DNA of 64,000 nt from Clostridia bacterium (GCA_024404145.1 JAKSQK010000004.1:38766-102765); one strand, 5' to 3'. Positions 52,599-60,763 are shown, numbered from the stretch's first letter. Translations and numbers: made by a program. Notes: a model not told the origin generated them from the letters alone.

Positions 52599-53150
52599 TT
52601 AGTTTAATCCGTTTGCTTTTTTATACTCATTATATTTTAGAATGGCGATTTGGGTTTTTGAGTCCTTAATTTCATCGTTAAGTACCATTTCGAGAGCTTT
52701 TTTGAAGGGTATTTTTTTAACATTCAAAAACTCATCGCTATCAAGATTTTGGCTTCCGAACTCCAAATCAGTTGCAGCAAAAAGCCAGATTATTTCAGCG
52801 CAATATCCCGGTGTAGGATAAAGTGAACCGAGCGGTATAAAGTTTTTAGCAGTAGCTCCGGTTTCTTCTTTAAGTTCCCTTTTTCCGCAAACTATCGGCT
52901 CTTCATCTAAACTATCCCGCTTTCCTGCCGGAATTTCGAGGGTTACTCTATGATAAGGGTATCTATACTGATTTACAAGATAAATATTACCTTCATTATC
53001 TTCTGCGATAACGCCGACTCCGCCGTTATGCGTTACTATCTCCCTTGTTGCCGTTTGACCGTCGGGAAGCGTAACGGTATCGACTAAAAGCCCCATTATT
53101 CTACCCTTATAGCGCTCTTCACTTTTAATGGTTTTTTCTTCTAAATTCAT
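52599..53150 (-). CDS. NUDIX hydrolase, ADP-ribose pyrophosphatase-like
   Basis: A 183-residue NUDIX enzyme. The box reads PAGKRDSLDEEPIVCGKREL then KEETGATA, preceded by NQYRYPYHRVTLEIPAG, which is the usual context in ADP-ribose pyrophosphatases (NudF type). It likely hydrolyses ADP-ribose or a related nucleotide sugar. The C-terminal acidic strand (DEFLNVKKIPFKKALEMV) is family-like. Its stop codon abuts the -35 box of the antiporter promoter. Confidence 0.88.
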   Translation of the reverse strand: MNLEEKTIKSEERYKGRIMGLLVDTVTLPDGQTATREIVTHNGGVGVIAEDNEGNIYLVNQYRYPYHRVTLEIPAGKRDSLDEEPIVCGKRELKEETGATAKNFIPLGSLYPTPGYCAEIIWLFAATDLEFGSQNLDSDEFLNVKKIPFKKALEMVLNDEIKDSKTQIAILKYNEYKKANGLN

Positions 53151-53199
53151 TAAATCAAATCTTTCGTAATATATTTTAGTATAAAGGCGGTGGAATATT

Positions 53200-54102
53200 A
53201 TGGAAAAAATAATAAAATCAGTAAACTATGACTATTCTGCATTTATTAAAAGTATTGACCTACTTTGTAAAAGATACACTTTTCTAAATAAAATGTCAAT
53301 AGGAAAAAGTATCAGAGGGCGGGACATTCCGTCGCTCATTATAGGCAAAACCGATGATTATGCGCTATATTGCGCTGCCGTACACGGCAGTGAGCATATA
53401 ACAACAAATATTGTTTTAATGTGGCTCGAAGATATATGCCGTTCTATCGAAACAAATTTGCCTCTTTGCGGCCTTAAAACAAATGAACTGATAAAAGAAA
53501 GCGGCATAATTATTGTCCCCAGAGTTAACCCCGACGGTTGCGAAATTTCAATAAACGGAAAAACCGCCTGTGGCGAAAATCTTAAAGAAATAAACAGAAT
53601 GTGTAAAGGTGATTTTGAGCATTTTAATGCAAATTTCAGAGGAGTTGATATAAATCATAATTTCGATGCTTCTTGGGAAAAACTAAAAGCAAAAGAGGAA
53701 GAAATGGGAATCCACTTCCCTTCTGCTTCAAGATTCGGAGGACGGCAAAAAATGAGTGAGCCGGAAACTCTTGCGCTTGTAAATCTATGTAAAACCCGAA
53801 AAATCCGACATGCAACCGCCCTTCATTCTCAGGGCAGAGTTATATATTGGACATACAAAGATAAAAATCCGCCTCATTCAAGGCAAATGGCGGAAATATT
53901 TGCTTCAACATCCGGTTACTTGCTTGATTACCCTATTGATATTGCATCGGGCGGTGGTTTTAAGGACTGGTTTATTAAGGAATTTAACCGACCCGGATTT
54001 ACGGTTGAAGTCGGAAACGGAAAGAATCCGTTGCCCATAAATGATGCGGAATCTATATATAATGAAATAAAAAAATCACTTACTATAAGCGCAATACTTT
54101 AA
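53200..54102 (+). CDS. M14-family zinc carboxypeptidase (gamma-D-glutamyl-diamino acid endopeptidase-like)
   Basis: A 300-residue metallopeptidase. Zinc and catalytic elements are AAVHGSEHITTNI (HxxE-like HGSEH), RVNPDGCEIS, VDINHNFDASWE, TALHSQGRVIYW (third ligand His) and FTVEVGNGKNPLP (catalytic Glu). These match M14 enzymes that cut the gamma-D-Glu-diaminopimelate bond of muropeptides. No signal peptide is present, so it probably recycles imported or cytoplasmic cell-wall peptides, like Bacillus YqgT. A GGCGGTGG ribosome site precedes the ATG. Confidence 0.88.
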   Translation: MEKIIKSVNYDYSAFIKSIDLLCKRYTFLNKMSIGKSIRGRDIPSLIIGKTDDYALYCAAVHGSEHITTNIVLMWLEDICRSIETNLPLCGLKTNELIKESGIIIVPRVNPDGCEISINGKTACGENLKEINRMCKGDFEHFNANFRGVDINHNFDASWEKLKAKEEEMGIHFPSASRFGGRQKMSEPETLALVNLCKTRKIRHATALHSQGRVIYWTYKDKNPPHSRQMAEIFASTSGYLLDYPIDIASGGGFKDWFIKEFNRPGFTVEVGNGKNPLPINDAESIYNEIKKSLTISAIL

Positions 54103-54144
54103 TGTCAACCGCTGATTATAACAAAAGTTGCAACCTGCGGTTTA

Positions 54145-54172
54145 TTGACAATTAGGGATATTCAAGTATAAT
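54145..54172 (+). promoter_or_regulatory. sigma-A promoter for glmS
   Basis: Perfect TTGACA (54145-54150), a 16-base spacer and perfect TATAAT (54167-54172). It leaves a leader of only about 50 bases, too short for a glmS ribozyme. Confidence 0.85.
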
Positions 54173-54227
54173 GTAAACTACTGCGTTACATAATTATAAA
54201 AAACGATATAAAAAAGGAAGATAAAAG

Positions 54228-56054
54228 ATGTGCGGAATAGTAGGTTTTACAGGCAAAAATAATGCTGCTGCTTTTTTGTTAGACGGTCTTCAAAAGCTTG
54301 AATACAGAGGTTATGATTCTGCGGGAATTGCGGTACTTGGCGACGGCAATTTTGATATCCAAAAAACAGTTGGCAGAATTAAATCTCTAAAAGACAAAAC
54401 CGAAAACGGCAATACCGTTATCGGTAATATCGGAATAGGTCATACAAGATGGGCGACCCATGGCGTTCCGTCTATTGAAAATGCTCATCCGCATTCGAGC
54501 GAAAACGGTCTTTTTGCCGTTGTTCATAACGGTATTATTGAAAACTATGTTGCTCTCAAAGAGGAACTGAAAAGCGAGGGCGTTAAATTCGTAAGCGAAA
54601 CAGATACCGAAGTTGTTCCGCATTTACTCGCAAAATATTATAATGGCGATATTAAATCCACCTTAAAAAAGGTGCTTAGTATGTTGGAAGGTTCGTTCGC
54701 TCTCGGAATTATATGCAAAGATTATCCCGATACGCTTATTGCCGCAAAAAAATTCAGTCCGCTTATTATCGGTCTTTCCAAAAATTCGAATATAATCGCA
54801 TCAGATGTTACCGCCATTGCATCGGTTACCAAAGATATAGTTTATCTTGAAGACGGCGAATTTGCTTTTCTTACTCCTAACGGCGCTACTTTTTTCGACA
54901 GCGATGCAAACGAAATAAATAAATCCATTTCAAAGATAACTTGGGATGTTTCGGCTGCCGAAAAAGGCGGATTTGAACATTTTATGATGAAAGAAATATT
55001 TGAACAGCCAAAATCCGTCAGTCAAACCGTAAACGGCAGAATTAAAAACGGAAATGTTGTTTTTGAAGATTTCAAACTAACTGCCGAAAAACTCACTTTG
55101 ATAAACAAGATATTTATTGTCGCATGTGGCTCTGCTTACCATGCCGGAATGGTCGGCAAATATGTTATAGAAGATATGGCGAGAATTCCCTGCGATGTTG
55201 AACTTGCAAGTGAATTCAGATACAGAAACCCCATCGTAGATGAAAAAACACTTACAATAGTTATCAGTCAGTCGGGTGAAACCGCCGACACCCTTGCCGC
55301 CTTAAACGAAGCAAAACGACTCGGTTCGCATACAATATCTGTTGTAAATGTCGTAGGCAGTTCTATTGCGAAAGCATCAGATGATGTTATTTATACCTGG
55401 GCAGGTCCTGAAATTGCCGTTGCAACAACAAAAGGATACAGTACTCAGGTAGCCGTTATGTATCTTTTTGCCGCTTGGTGCGCTAAGGCGCTTGGAACAA
55501 TGAAAGACAGCGAAATTGCCGACTTCTTACAAGAAGTTAAATCTATCCCCGAAAAAATCGAGGAAGTTTTACTTCAAAAAGATAAACTTAAAGAAATGGC
55601 AAAAAAGCAGGTCAATACTTCTTCCCTCTTCTTTATCGGCAGAAACCTCGATTATGCCATTTCTCTTGAAGCCTCTCTTAAACTAAAAGAGATATCCTAT
55701 ATTCATTCTGAGGCATATGCCGCAGGAGAACTCAAACACGGCACTATTTCGCTCATTGAAGACGGTGTAACCGTAATTGCTCTGTCTTGTTATAAGGATT
55801 TAACCGATAAGACGCTCAGCAACATTAAAGAGGTAAAGGCGCGTGGCGCATTTGTTATAACCTGCACTCAAAACGGAGATACCGATTTTGAAAAAGAATC
55901 AGATGAAATGATTTATATTCCGAAAATCGACAAACGGCTTATTGCCTCGCTTGAGGTTATACCGTTCCAAATTTATTCCTATTATGTTTCTTATCATAAG
56001 GGACTTGACATTGATAAACCGAGAAACCTTGCAAAATCCGTTACAGTTGAATAA
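54228..56054 (+). CDS. glmS: glutamine-fructose-6-phosphate aminotransferase
   Basis: A 608-residue enzyme making glucosamine-6-phosphate for cell-wall precursors. The N-terminal glutaminase domain starts MCGIVGFTG (Cys nucleophile) with LEYRGYDSAGIAV and GHTRWATHGVPS; two SIS domains follow (VACGSAYHAGMVGKYVIE, ISQSGETADTLAALNEAK, and LFFIGRNLDYAISLEASLKLKEISYIHSEAYAAGELKHG). The C-terminus IDKPRNLAKSVTVE is canonical. It has an AGGAAG ribosome site and is monocistronic. Confidence 0.98.
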   Translation: MCGIVGFTGKNNAAAFLLDGLQKLEYRGYDSAGIAVLGDGNFDIQKTVGRIKSLKDKTENGNTVIGNIGIGHTRWATHGVPSIENAHPHSSENGLFAVVHNGIIENYVALKEELKSEGVKFVSETDTEVVPHLLAKYYNGDIKSTLKKVLSMLEGSFALGIICKDYPDTLIAAKKFSPLIIGLSKNSNIIASDVTAIASVTKDIVYLEDGEFAFLTPNGATFFDSDANEINKSISKITWDVSAAEKGGFEHFMMKEIFEQPKSVSQTVNGRIKNGNVVFEDFKLTAEKLTLINKIFIVACGSAYHAGMVGKYVIEDMARIPCDVELASEFRYRNPIVDEKTLTIVISQSGETADTLAALNEAKRLGSHTISVVNVVGSSIAKASDDVIYTWAGPEIAVATTKGYSTQVAVMYLFAAWCAKALGTMKDSEIADFLQEVKSIPEKIEEVLLQKDKLKEMAKKQVNTSSLFFIGRNLDYAISLEASLKLKEISYIHSEAYAAGELKHGTISLIEDGVTVIALSCYKDLTDKTLSNIKEVKARGAFVITCTQNGDTDFEKESDEMIYIPKIDKRLIASLEVIPFQIYSYYVSYHKGLDIDKPRNLAKSVTVE

Positions 56055-56055
56055 A

Positions 56056-56099
56056 AAAAGACCCGTCTGCATAAAGAAAAAATGCAGACGGGGTTTTTT
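56056..56099. terminator. bidirectional terminator between glmS and folT
   Basis: Stem CCCGTCTGCAT (56062-56072) / ATGCAGACGGG (56082-56092) with A run before and T run after, so it works for both convergent genes; it reaches the folT stop codon. Confidence 0.9.
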
Positions 56100-56631
56100 A
56101 TTCCTTGATAATTTTTTTAATAAGAATTACAATGGGCGGTACTAAAACCGCAAATATAACGGCAGTAATAACGGCTATCACAATTCTGTTAACAAGCGCT
56201 GCTCCGAAAAGCACAACGGGGTATTTATAAACCTTTGCGTCTATATACATAGCGAGGGTATTAAAAGCCGTAACAACAAGTGAAGAAATAACGGTATTTA
56301 TCGCCAAAATATGTGGTTTTATGCTTTTCTTTAACATAATAAACAACAGTCCTGCAACTATACCTCTAAGGGTAGCGGGAAGAACCCAAAAAACCGTTGT
56401 TGCGGTAAAACCGTAGGATAGCATTTGACTTACAAGAGAGCCCACCAAGCCGACTGCACCGCCCCATAAGGGACCGAAAACAACGGCAACAATAATTATC
56501 GGTAAACCGCTTAAAGATATTTTTATCGTACCGCTCAATAATTTACTTATAGCATCGGCATAATAGTCAAGAACAACAAACATCGCCGTAAAAACAGCGC
56601 TTAAACATAATTTAACTGTATATTTTTTCAT
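56098..56631 (-). CDS. folT: folate-specific ECF transporter S component FolT
   Basis: A 177-residue membrane protein with about six helices: KLCLSAVFTAMFVVLDYYADAI, ISLSGLPIIIVAVVFGPLWGGAVGLVGSLVSQMLSYGFT and others, typical of the S component fold. ECF S components bind the vitamin and use a shared EcfA-EcfA-EcfT module. The tetrahydrofolate riboswitch directly upstream identifies folate as the substrate. The start at 56631 (MKKYTVKL) has an AGGAGG ribosome site that can be masked by the riboswitch; frames extending further upstream lie inside the riboswitch. Confidence 0.9.
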   Translation of the reverse strand: MKKYTVKLCLSAVFTAMFVVLDYYADAISKLLSGTIKISLSGLPIIIVAVVFGPLWGGAVGLVGSLVSQMLSYGFTATTVFWVLPATLRGIVAGLLFIMLKKSIKPHILAINTVISSLVVTAFNTLAMYIDAKVYKYPVVLFGAALVNRIVIAVITAVIFAVLVPPIVILIKKIIKE

Positions 56632-56638
56632 AAAAAAC

Positions 56639-56694
56639 CTCCTATCATCCGTCTTGTCGAATAATAGGAGATTTAATAAACCTATTCTTATTCG
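56639..56694 (-). promoter_or_regulatory. expression platform of the THF riboswitch (mutually exclusive hairpins over the folT ribosome site)
   Basis: Two exclusive structures share the segment CCTATTATTCG. In one it pairs with CGAATAAGAATAGG upstream (56658-56694). In the other CTCCTATTAT pairs with ATGATAGGAG (56639-56670, 10 bp, one G-U), which buries the AGGAGG ribosome site of folT. This implies translational control. Confidence 0.7.
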
Positions 56695-56796
56695 GCAGCG
56701 GGATGCGATATTAAAACCGTGAATAAAAAATATTCTTCGTCTAAACGGCAACTCCCCGTCCGATTAGCACTTTACGCTTTAATATCTACTCTGCAA
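56694..56796 (-). ncRNA. tetrahydrofolate (THF/folT) riboswitch aptamer
   Basis: Minus-strand sequence reads GCAGAGTAGATATTAAAGCG, then TAAAGTGC, GGACGGGGAGTTGCCG, ACGAA and finally ATATCGCATCCCGCTGCC. GAGTAGA, GCGTWAAGTG, GGGAGTTGCCG and GCATCCCGCT are hallmarks of the THF class. P1 is GCAG/CTGC and P2 is GATATTAAA/TTTTAATATC. It lies upstream of folT, its commonest target. No clear promoter is visible in the 15 bases after metQ, so it may be read from inside or through metQ. Confidence 0.85.
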
Positions 56797-56811
56797 AAAA
56801 AATTATTTTAA

Positions 56812-57618
56812 TTAAAACATCGGCACAACGGCACCGGCATAGGTATTGTTTATATAATCACGGATTTTATCGCTGCCTATTGCCTTAACAAGCGCCTTAA
56901 CAGCATCGTTATTTTCGTTACCTTCTTTAACAACGATGATGTTTGCATAGGTTTGAGCCGCAGTTGACTTAACATCTTCGGTTGCAAGAGCGTTTGCAAC
57001 TTTAAGACCGGCACTTATCGCATAGTTACCGTTGATAACGGCAACGGAAACTTCATCAAGAACTGTCGGAAGCAAAGCGGCTTCCATCTCTTTAATGTCG
57101 TAGTTATGCGGATTTTCTACAATATCGTTCTTTGTTGCAGTAAGATTTGTATTGTCTTTGAGTTTAATAAGTCCCTGAGCGTCAAGAAGCATCAATGCTC
57201 TGGCTTCATTTGTTGCATCGTTGGGAACGGCTATTTTACCGCCGTCGGGAATGTCTTTTAAGGTTTTTGATGTTCCGGCATATATACCGTAGGGCTCATA
57301 ATGAACCTTATAAACCGATACCAAATGGGTTTTGTTTTCCTCGTTGAACTGGTCAAGATACGGCTGATGCTGAAAATAGTTTGCATCAACATCTCCGCTT
57401 TCGGTTGCGGTATTCGGAACAACATAGTCGTCCATAGTTTTTACAACCAACTCATATCCTTCTTCTTTGAGAACATCTTTGCATTGCTCTAAGATTTCAG
57501 CATGAGGAGTTGTACTTGCGGCTACTGTAATTTTCTTGGAATCTTCCTTTTTGCCGCATCCTGCAAGTAGAGAAACAGCAGTTAAAACTGCCAAAACTAT
57601 TGCTACTGACTTTTTCAT
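56812..57618 (-). CDS. metQ: methionine ABC transporter substrate-binding lipoprotein MetQ
   Basis: A 268-residue NlpA-family lipoprotein. The signal peptide ends in the lipobox SLLAGC, so the mature protein is anchored to the outer face of the membrane. Family segments include TPHAEILEQ, YFQHQPYLDQFNEENKTHL, KIAVPNDATNEARALMLLDAQGLIKL and INGNYAISAGL. It follows metI by 14 bases; the three genes form metN-metI-metQ. L- or D-methionine is the expected ligand. Confidence 0.95.
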   Translation of the reverse strand: MKKSVAIVLAVLTAVSLLAGCGKKEDSKKITVAASTTPHAEILEQCKDVLKEEGYELVVKTMDDYVVPNTATESGDVDANYFQHQPYLDQFNEENKTHLVSVYKVHYEPYGIYAGTSKTLKDIPDGGKIAVPNDATNEARALMLLDAQGLIKLKDNTNLTATKNDIVENPHNYDIKEMEAALLPTVLDEVSVAVINGNYAISAGLKVANALATEDVKSTAAQTYANIIVVKEGNENNDAVKALVKAIGSDKIRDYINNTYAGAVVPMF

Positions 57619-57632
57619 TTTCTTTTTCTCCT

Positions 57633-58322
57633 TTAACCATTTCTTATTCTTTTATCACATCGTTTTGCTATGGTATTCAAAACTTCTTGCAAAATTTGAA
57701 CTAAAATTATAAGCAAAAGCGACGAAATATACATTATCTGCGAATCAAAACGATATAATCCGTACTGAATGGCAATTTGACCGAGTCCGCCTCCGGCAAC
57801 CAGATATGTCATCGGAGTATAACCGAGAATGGTTGTAACGGCAATTGCCGAGCCGATAATAAGCGACGGTTTTGCCTCGGGAATAATAACCTTGAAAATA
57901 ATCTGTAAATTTGTTGAGCCCATAGACTGAGCCGCTTCAATAACTCCGCCGTCAACCTCTTTGAAGGAAGATTCTATCATTCTTGCAACAAAAGGCGCCG
58001 CCGCAATTACCAAATATACGATAAAAGCATTATCGCCGATTTTAGAGCCGACAATGGCTTTGGCAATCGGCTGTGTCATAACAAGGAGTATTACAAATGG
58101 CACCGACCTTAAAATATTCACAACAAATCCTACTATGGCATTAACAGGCTTGTTTGGAAACAAGTTGCCCTTTGAAGTGCCGTAAAGCAGTATGCCGAGC
58201 GGTGCGCCGATAATATATGCAAGTCCTGTTCCTATCAAGGTTATTTTCAGGGTTGTAACAACCGCCTCAAAATATGTATTGCCCATACCATTGGCAAACA
58301 GAGATTTTAGAAACTCAATCAT
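57633..58322 (-). CDS. metI: methionine ABC transporter permease MetI
   Basis: A 229-residue permease with about five to six helices. It contains TLKITLIGTGLAYIIGAPLGILL, RSVPFVILLV and the ATPase-contact EAA loop VIEAAQSMGSTNLQIIFKVIIPEAKPSL. It overlaps metN by 8 bases. Confidence 0.96.
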   Translation of the reverse strand: MIEFLKSLFANGMGNTYFEAVVTTLKITLIGTGLAYIIGAPLGILLYGTSKGNLFPNKPVNAIVGFVVNILRSVPFVILLVMTQPIAKAIVGSKIGDNAFIVYLVIAAAPFVARMIESSFKEVDGGVIEAAQSMGSTNLQIIFKVIIPEAKPSLIIGSAIAVTTILGYTPMTYLVAGGGLGQIAIQYGLYRFDSQIMYISSLLLIILVQILQEVLNTIAKRCDKRIRNG

Positions 58323-59310
58323 CGTTTATCACCTCGTATGAAATACTATGCCTATCGAGGTATGAAAGAATTCTTTCCTCGGCATTTGTTTCATCGGGCA
58401 TTTGAATAAGCATCTGCCCTACTGCTTTGCCCGAAATATCCTTCGTATCGGCGGCAATAATATTTACCGCCGTTCCGCATTCAATGGTAAGGTTTGAAAT
58501 AATCGGCTCAAAAGCCGACTGTCCGTCAAACACAAGACGGATTTTTTTGCCCTTTACAATTTCTTCGGTTGCCTTTGCTCTCGGTAAAACAAGTTCCTTT
58601 GCAACACTCGATTTAGGCGAACGGAAAACATCGCTGACTAGTCCCTGCTCGACTAAATTTCCGTTCTCTAATACCGCAACCTTATTGCAGATTTGCTCAA
58701 CAACTCGCATTTCGTGAGTTATTATGATAATCGTAACTCCGAGTTCTCGGTTTATTTTGGCAAGAAGGTCGAGAATTGAGGTTGTAGTATTGGGGTCAAG
58801 AGCCGAAGTTGCCTCATCGCAGAGCAAAACTTTCGGGTCGGTTGCGAGTGCTCGGGCTATGGCAACCCTCTGTTTCTGCCCTCCCGACAACTGTGAAGGA
58901 TAGGCATTTTCTTTGCTTTCAAGGTCAACTATCTTTAAGAGTTCCCTCGCTTTTTCCCTCGCCTTTTGCTTTGGAACACCTGTAATTTCAAGCGGATAAC
59001 AGATGTTTTTAAGCGCTGTTCTTTGGGATAAAAGATTAAATCCCTGAAAAATCATCGAAATAGAATGTCTGATATTCCTGAGTTCCTTATTTGAAAGGTC
59101 TGCCAAGTTAACCCCCTCAAACAAAACTTCGCCCGAATTCGGCGATTCAAGACGGTTTATACAGCGAACAAGCGTTGATTTACCCGCCCCCGACAGACCG
59201 ATTATTCCGAAAATGTCGCCTTTTTCGACTTTTATCGAAACATTATTTACGGCGTTTACATTGCCTTCTTTTGTTTCAAAAGTTTTCGATACGGCTTTAA
59301 GCTCTATCAA
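58315..59310 (-). CDS. metN: methionine ABC transporter ATP-binding protein MetN
   Basis: A 331-residue ABC ATPase: Walker A GIIGLSGAGKSTLVRCINRLE, Q-loop IFQGFNLLSQRTA, signature LSGGQKQRVAIARALATDPKVLLCDEATSALDP, H-loop THEMRVV. The C-terminal NIL domain (about 255-331) binds methionine and causes feedback inhibition. The start is a TTG at 59310. The operon is preceded by a ~165-base leader with a strong promoter, pairing-rich RNA and a terminator. Confidence 0.95.
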   Translation of the reverse strand: MIELKAVSKTFETKEGNVNAVNNVSIKVEKGDIFGIIGLSGAGKSTLVRCINRLESPNSGEVLFEGVNLADLSNKELRNIRHSISMIFQGFNLLSQRTALKNICYPLEITGVPKQKAREKARELLKIVDLESKENAYPSQLSGGQKQRVAIARALATDPKVLLCDEATSALDPNTTTSILDLLAKINRELGVTIIIITHEMRVVEQICNKVAVLENGNLVEQGLVSDVFRSPKSSVAKELVLPRAKATEEIVKGKKIRLVFDGQSAFEPIISNLTIECGTAVNIIAADTKDISGKAVGQMLIQMPDETNAEERILSYLDRHSISYEVINDD

Positions 59311-59346
59311 AAAATCGCTTCCGTTTCTGCAAGATAATTAAATAAC

Positions 59347-59380
59347 AAAAAAGCCGAGGGTATCAAATACTCCCAAGCTC
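59347..59380 (-). terminator. leader terminator (attenuator) upstream of metN
   Basis: On the minus strand an imperfect stem AGCTTGGGAGTAT / ATACCCTCGGCT (loop TTG) is followed by six T. It lies between the metN promoter and metN, so it could act as a conditional terminator. Confidence 0.7.
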
Positions 59381-59475
59381 ACTTAAAAGCACACAAACAT
59401 TTTTTGCTGTTATCGGTTTGGAAAAGCATACTAAGCATTCAAACTCATAAGCTATGCTTTCCTTTCTTTTATGTT
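59381..59475 (-). promoter_or_regulatory. structured metNIQ leader, class unknown
   Basis: About 95 bases from the predicted start site to the attenuator. AAAGCATA (59460-59453) can pair with TATGCTTT (59430-59423); inside the loop GTTTG (59444-59440) can pair with CAAAC (59420-59416), giving an H-type pseudoknot. AAGCAT can alternatively pair with ATGCTT at 59438-59433. A possible 19-residue ORF, MLSMLFQTDNSKKCLCAFK, ends at the attenuator. I see no S-box, T-box or other known methionine/SAM leader motif. Confidence 0.5.
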
Positions 59476-59481
59476 ATGGCG

Positions 59482-59510
59482 ATTATATCACTATTTCAAA
59501 CTAATGTCAA
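59482..59510 (-). promoter_or_regulatory. consensus sigma-A promoter for metNIQ
   Basis: Minus-strand TTGACA (59510-59505), a 17-base spacer and TATAAT (59487-59482): both boxes perfect. Confidence 0.88.
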
Positions 59511-59530
59511 GTATAACGATAATAAAATAA

Positions 59531-59554
59531 GCGCACTCAAACAAATGAGTGCGC
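59531..59554 (-). terminator. intrinsic terminator after rplJL
   Basis: A perfect 9-bp stem GCGCACTCA / TGAGTGCGC followed by a T-rich tract on the minus strand, 18 bases past the rplL stop. Confidence 0.9.
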
Positions 59555-59572
59555 CTTAATTTTAAACTTAAA

Positions 59573-59947
59573 TTATTTAAGTTCAACCTTTGCTCCAACT
59601 TCTTCAAGTTTTGCTTTCATAGCGTCAGCGTCTTCCTTAGAAACTGCTTCTTTAAGAGTTTTGGGAGCGCCATCAACCATTGCCTTTGCATCAGCAAGAC
59701 CAAGACCGGTAATTTCACGAACTACCTTGATAACCTTAATCTTTTCTGCACCAGCTTCTGCGAGAACAACATCAAATTCGCTCTTCTCTTCTGCTGCTGC
59801 GCCACCTGCTGCCGGAGCTGCTACTGCAACTGCTGCTGCTGCGGATACGCCAAATTCCTCTTCTACTGCTTTTACGAGTTCTGAAAGTTCGAGAACTGTA
59901 AGAGTCTTTAATTCTTCAATCATAGCTGTAATCTTTTCAGATGCCAT
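59573..59947 (-). CDS. rplL: 50S ribosomal protein L7/L12
   Basis: A 124-residue stalk protein: N-terminal dimerisation helix ([34 protein letters not shown]), alanine-rich hinge ([19 protein letters not shown]) and the factor-binding C-terminal domain ([44 protein letters not shown]). The start at 59947 has a TTGGAGGAAA ribosome site. It follows rplJ by 40 bases. Confidence 0.99.
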   Translation of the reverse strand: MASEKITAMIEELKTLTVLELSELVKAVEEEFGVSAAAAVAVAAPAAGGAAAEEKSEFDVVLAEAGAEKIKVIKVVREITGLGLADAKAMVDGAPKTLKEAVSKEDADAMKAKLEEVGAKVELK

Positions 59948-59987
59948 TTTCTTTTCCTCCAATAAATTGATTTGTTTTGTTTTTTAA

Positions 59988-60500
59988 TTATTCTGCATTT
60001 GCAGGAGCATCGCCCTTATCAACTATGGCCTGTACGGCACGAGCGAATGCTGCAATCGGCGCCTGGAATGCACCGAGAACGGTTGCGAGAAGTACATCTC
60101 TTGTTGGTAATTTTGCCAAAGCATCAATTGTTTCATTGTCAACTATCTTGCCCTCTAAGAAACCTGTCTTAATAGAAAAGTTCTCATGGCCATCAGCAAA
60201 CTTTGAAAGAATTCTTGCGGCAGCAGTATGGTCCTCTTTTGAAAGAGCGATAGCGGTTGTTCCTTCGAGAACAGAACGCATATCTTCAAGACCTGTGCCT
60301 TCCAGCGCACGGTGGAGAAGAGTATTCTTAACTACGAAGTAATCAACATCAGCTTCACGGAGTTCTTTACGAAGACCGGTATCGTCAGCAACACTTATAC
60401 CTTTATAATCAACGATTACTCCTGCTATGGAGCCGTTAATCTTATCGGTAAGTTCTTTAACGATTTGCTGTTTTTGTTCCAAAACTTTTGCGTTAGGCAA
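59988..60500 (-). CDS. rplJ: 50S ribosomal protein L10
   Basis: A 170-residue L10 protein that anchors the L7/L12 stalk: VLEQKQQIVKELTDKINGSIAGVIVDYKGISVADDTGLRKELREA and YFVVKNTLLHRALEGTGLEDM are typical. It starts with TTG at 60500, five bases after a perfect GGAGGTGA ribosome site. A longer frame to 60620 only translates the L10 leader RNA and is rejected. Confidence 0.97.
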   Translation of the reverse strand: MPNAKVLEQKQQIVKELTDKINGSIAGVIVDYKGISVADDTGLRKELREADVDYFVVKNTLLHRALEGTGLEDMRSVLEGTTAIALSKEDHTAAARILSKFADGHENFSIKTGFLEGKIVDNETIDALAKLPTRDVLLATVLGAFQAPIAAFARAVQAIVDKGDAPANAE

Positions 60501-60521
60501 TTTTTTCACCTCCGAAAAAAG

Positions 60522-60546
60522 AAAAAAGTCCGCCAAAGAACGGACA
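60522..60546 (-). terminator. attenuator hairpin in the rplJ leader
   Basis: Minus-strand stem GTCCGTT / GGCGGAC (two G-U pairs), loop CTTT, then TTTTTTCTTTTTT, between the L10 leader and the rplJ ribosome site. Confidence 0.8.
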
Positions 60547-60638
60547 GACATGAAAATACAAATTAAAAAATTCAATTTCACGCTAACCTCGGCAGGCGTT
60601 AAACTTACGGCTTTCGCCACCTGCTGTCTTTGGATGCG
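60547..60638 (-). ncRNA. ribosomal protein L10 leader
   Basis: Minus-strand sequence AAGACAGCAGGTGGCG ... AACGCCTGCCGAGGTTAGCG is the conserved L10-leader core, in which GCAGG and CCTGC form the main helix with a kink-turn-like internal loop. In Firmicutes L10(L12)4 binds this RNA and represses rplJL when in excess, here presumably through the attenuator that follows. Confidence 0.88.
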
Positions 60639-60644
60639 TCAATT

Positions 60645-60673
60645 ATTATATATCAAACAGCGGTATTTGTCAA
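60645..60673 (-). promoter_or_regulatory. consensus sigma-A promoter for rplJL
   Basis: Minus-strand TTGACA (60673-60668), a 17-base spacer and TATAAT (60650-60645), both perfect. Confidence 0.9.
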
Positions 60674-60709
60674 GAGTTTTATGAAATTATTTTATGCTAA
60701 ACAAAATAC

Positions 60710-60738
60710 TTGCAAAAATGATATTTATATGTTATCAT
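60710..60738 (+). promoter_or_regulatory. probable promoter for tRNA-Ala
   Basis: TTGCAA (60710-60715), a 17-base spacer and TATCAT (60733-60738), 25 bases before the tRNA. Confidence 0.5.
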
Positions 60739-60763
60739 AACTTCATAAAATTTGCAAATATAT

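Noticed and set aside
54173..54227. glmS ribozyme upstream of glmS
   Set aside because: The promoter leaves about 50 bases of leader, far too short for the ribozyme core, and no conserved ribozyme sequence is seen.
56632..56751. 40-residue N-terminal extension of FolT
   Set aside because: Falls in the THF riboswitch; MKKYTVKL at 56631 has the ribosome site and family start.
59381..59475. S-box (SAM-I) riboswitch or T-box in the metN leader
   Set aside because: Neither conserved core could be found on the transcribed strand; kept as an unassigned structured leader.
60501..60620. 40-residue N-terminal extension of L10
   Set aside because: It lies in the L10 leader and attenuator; the TTG at 60500 has a perfect ribosome site and gives the normal protein length.
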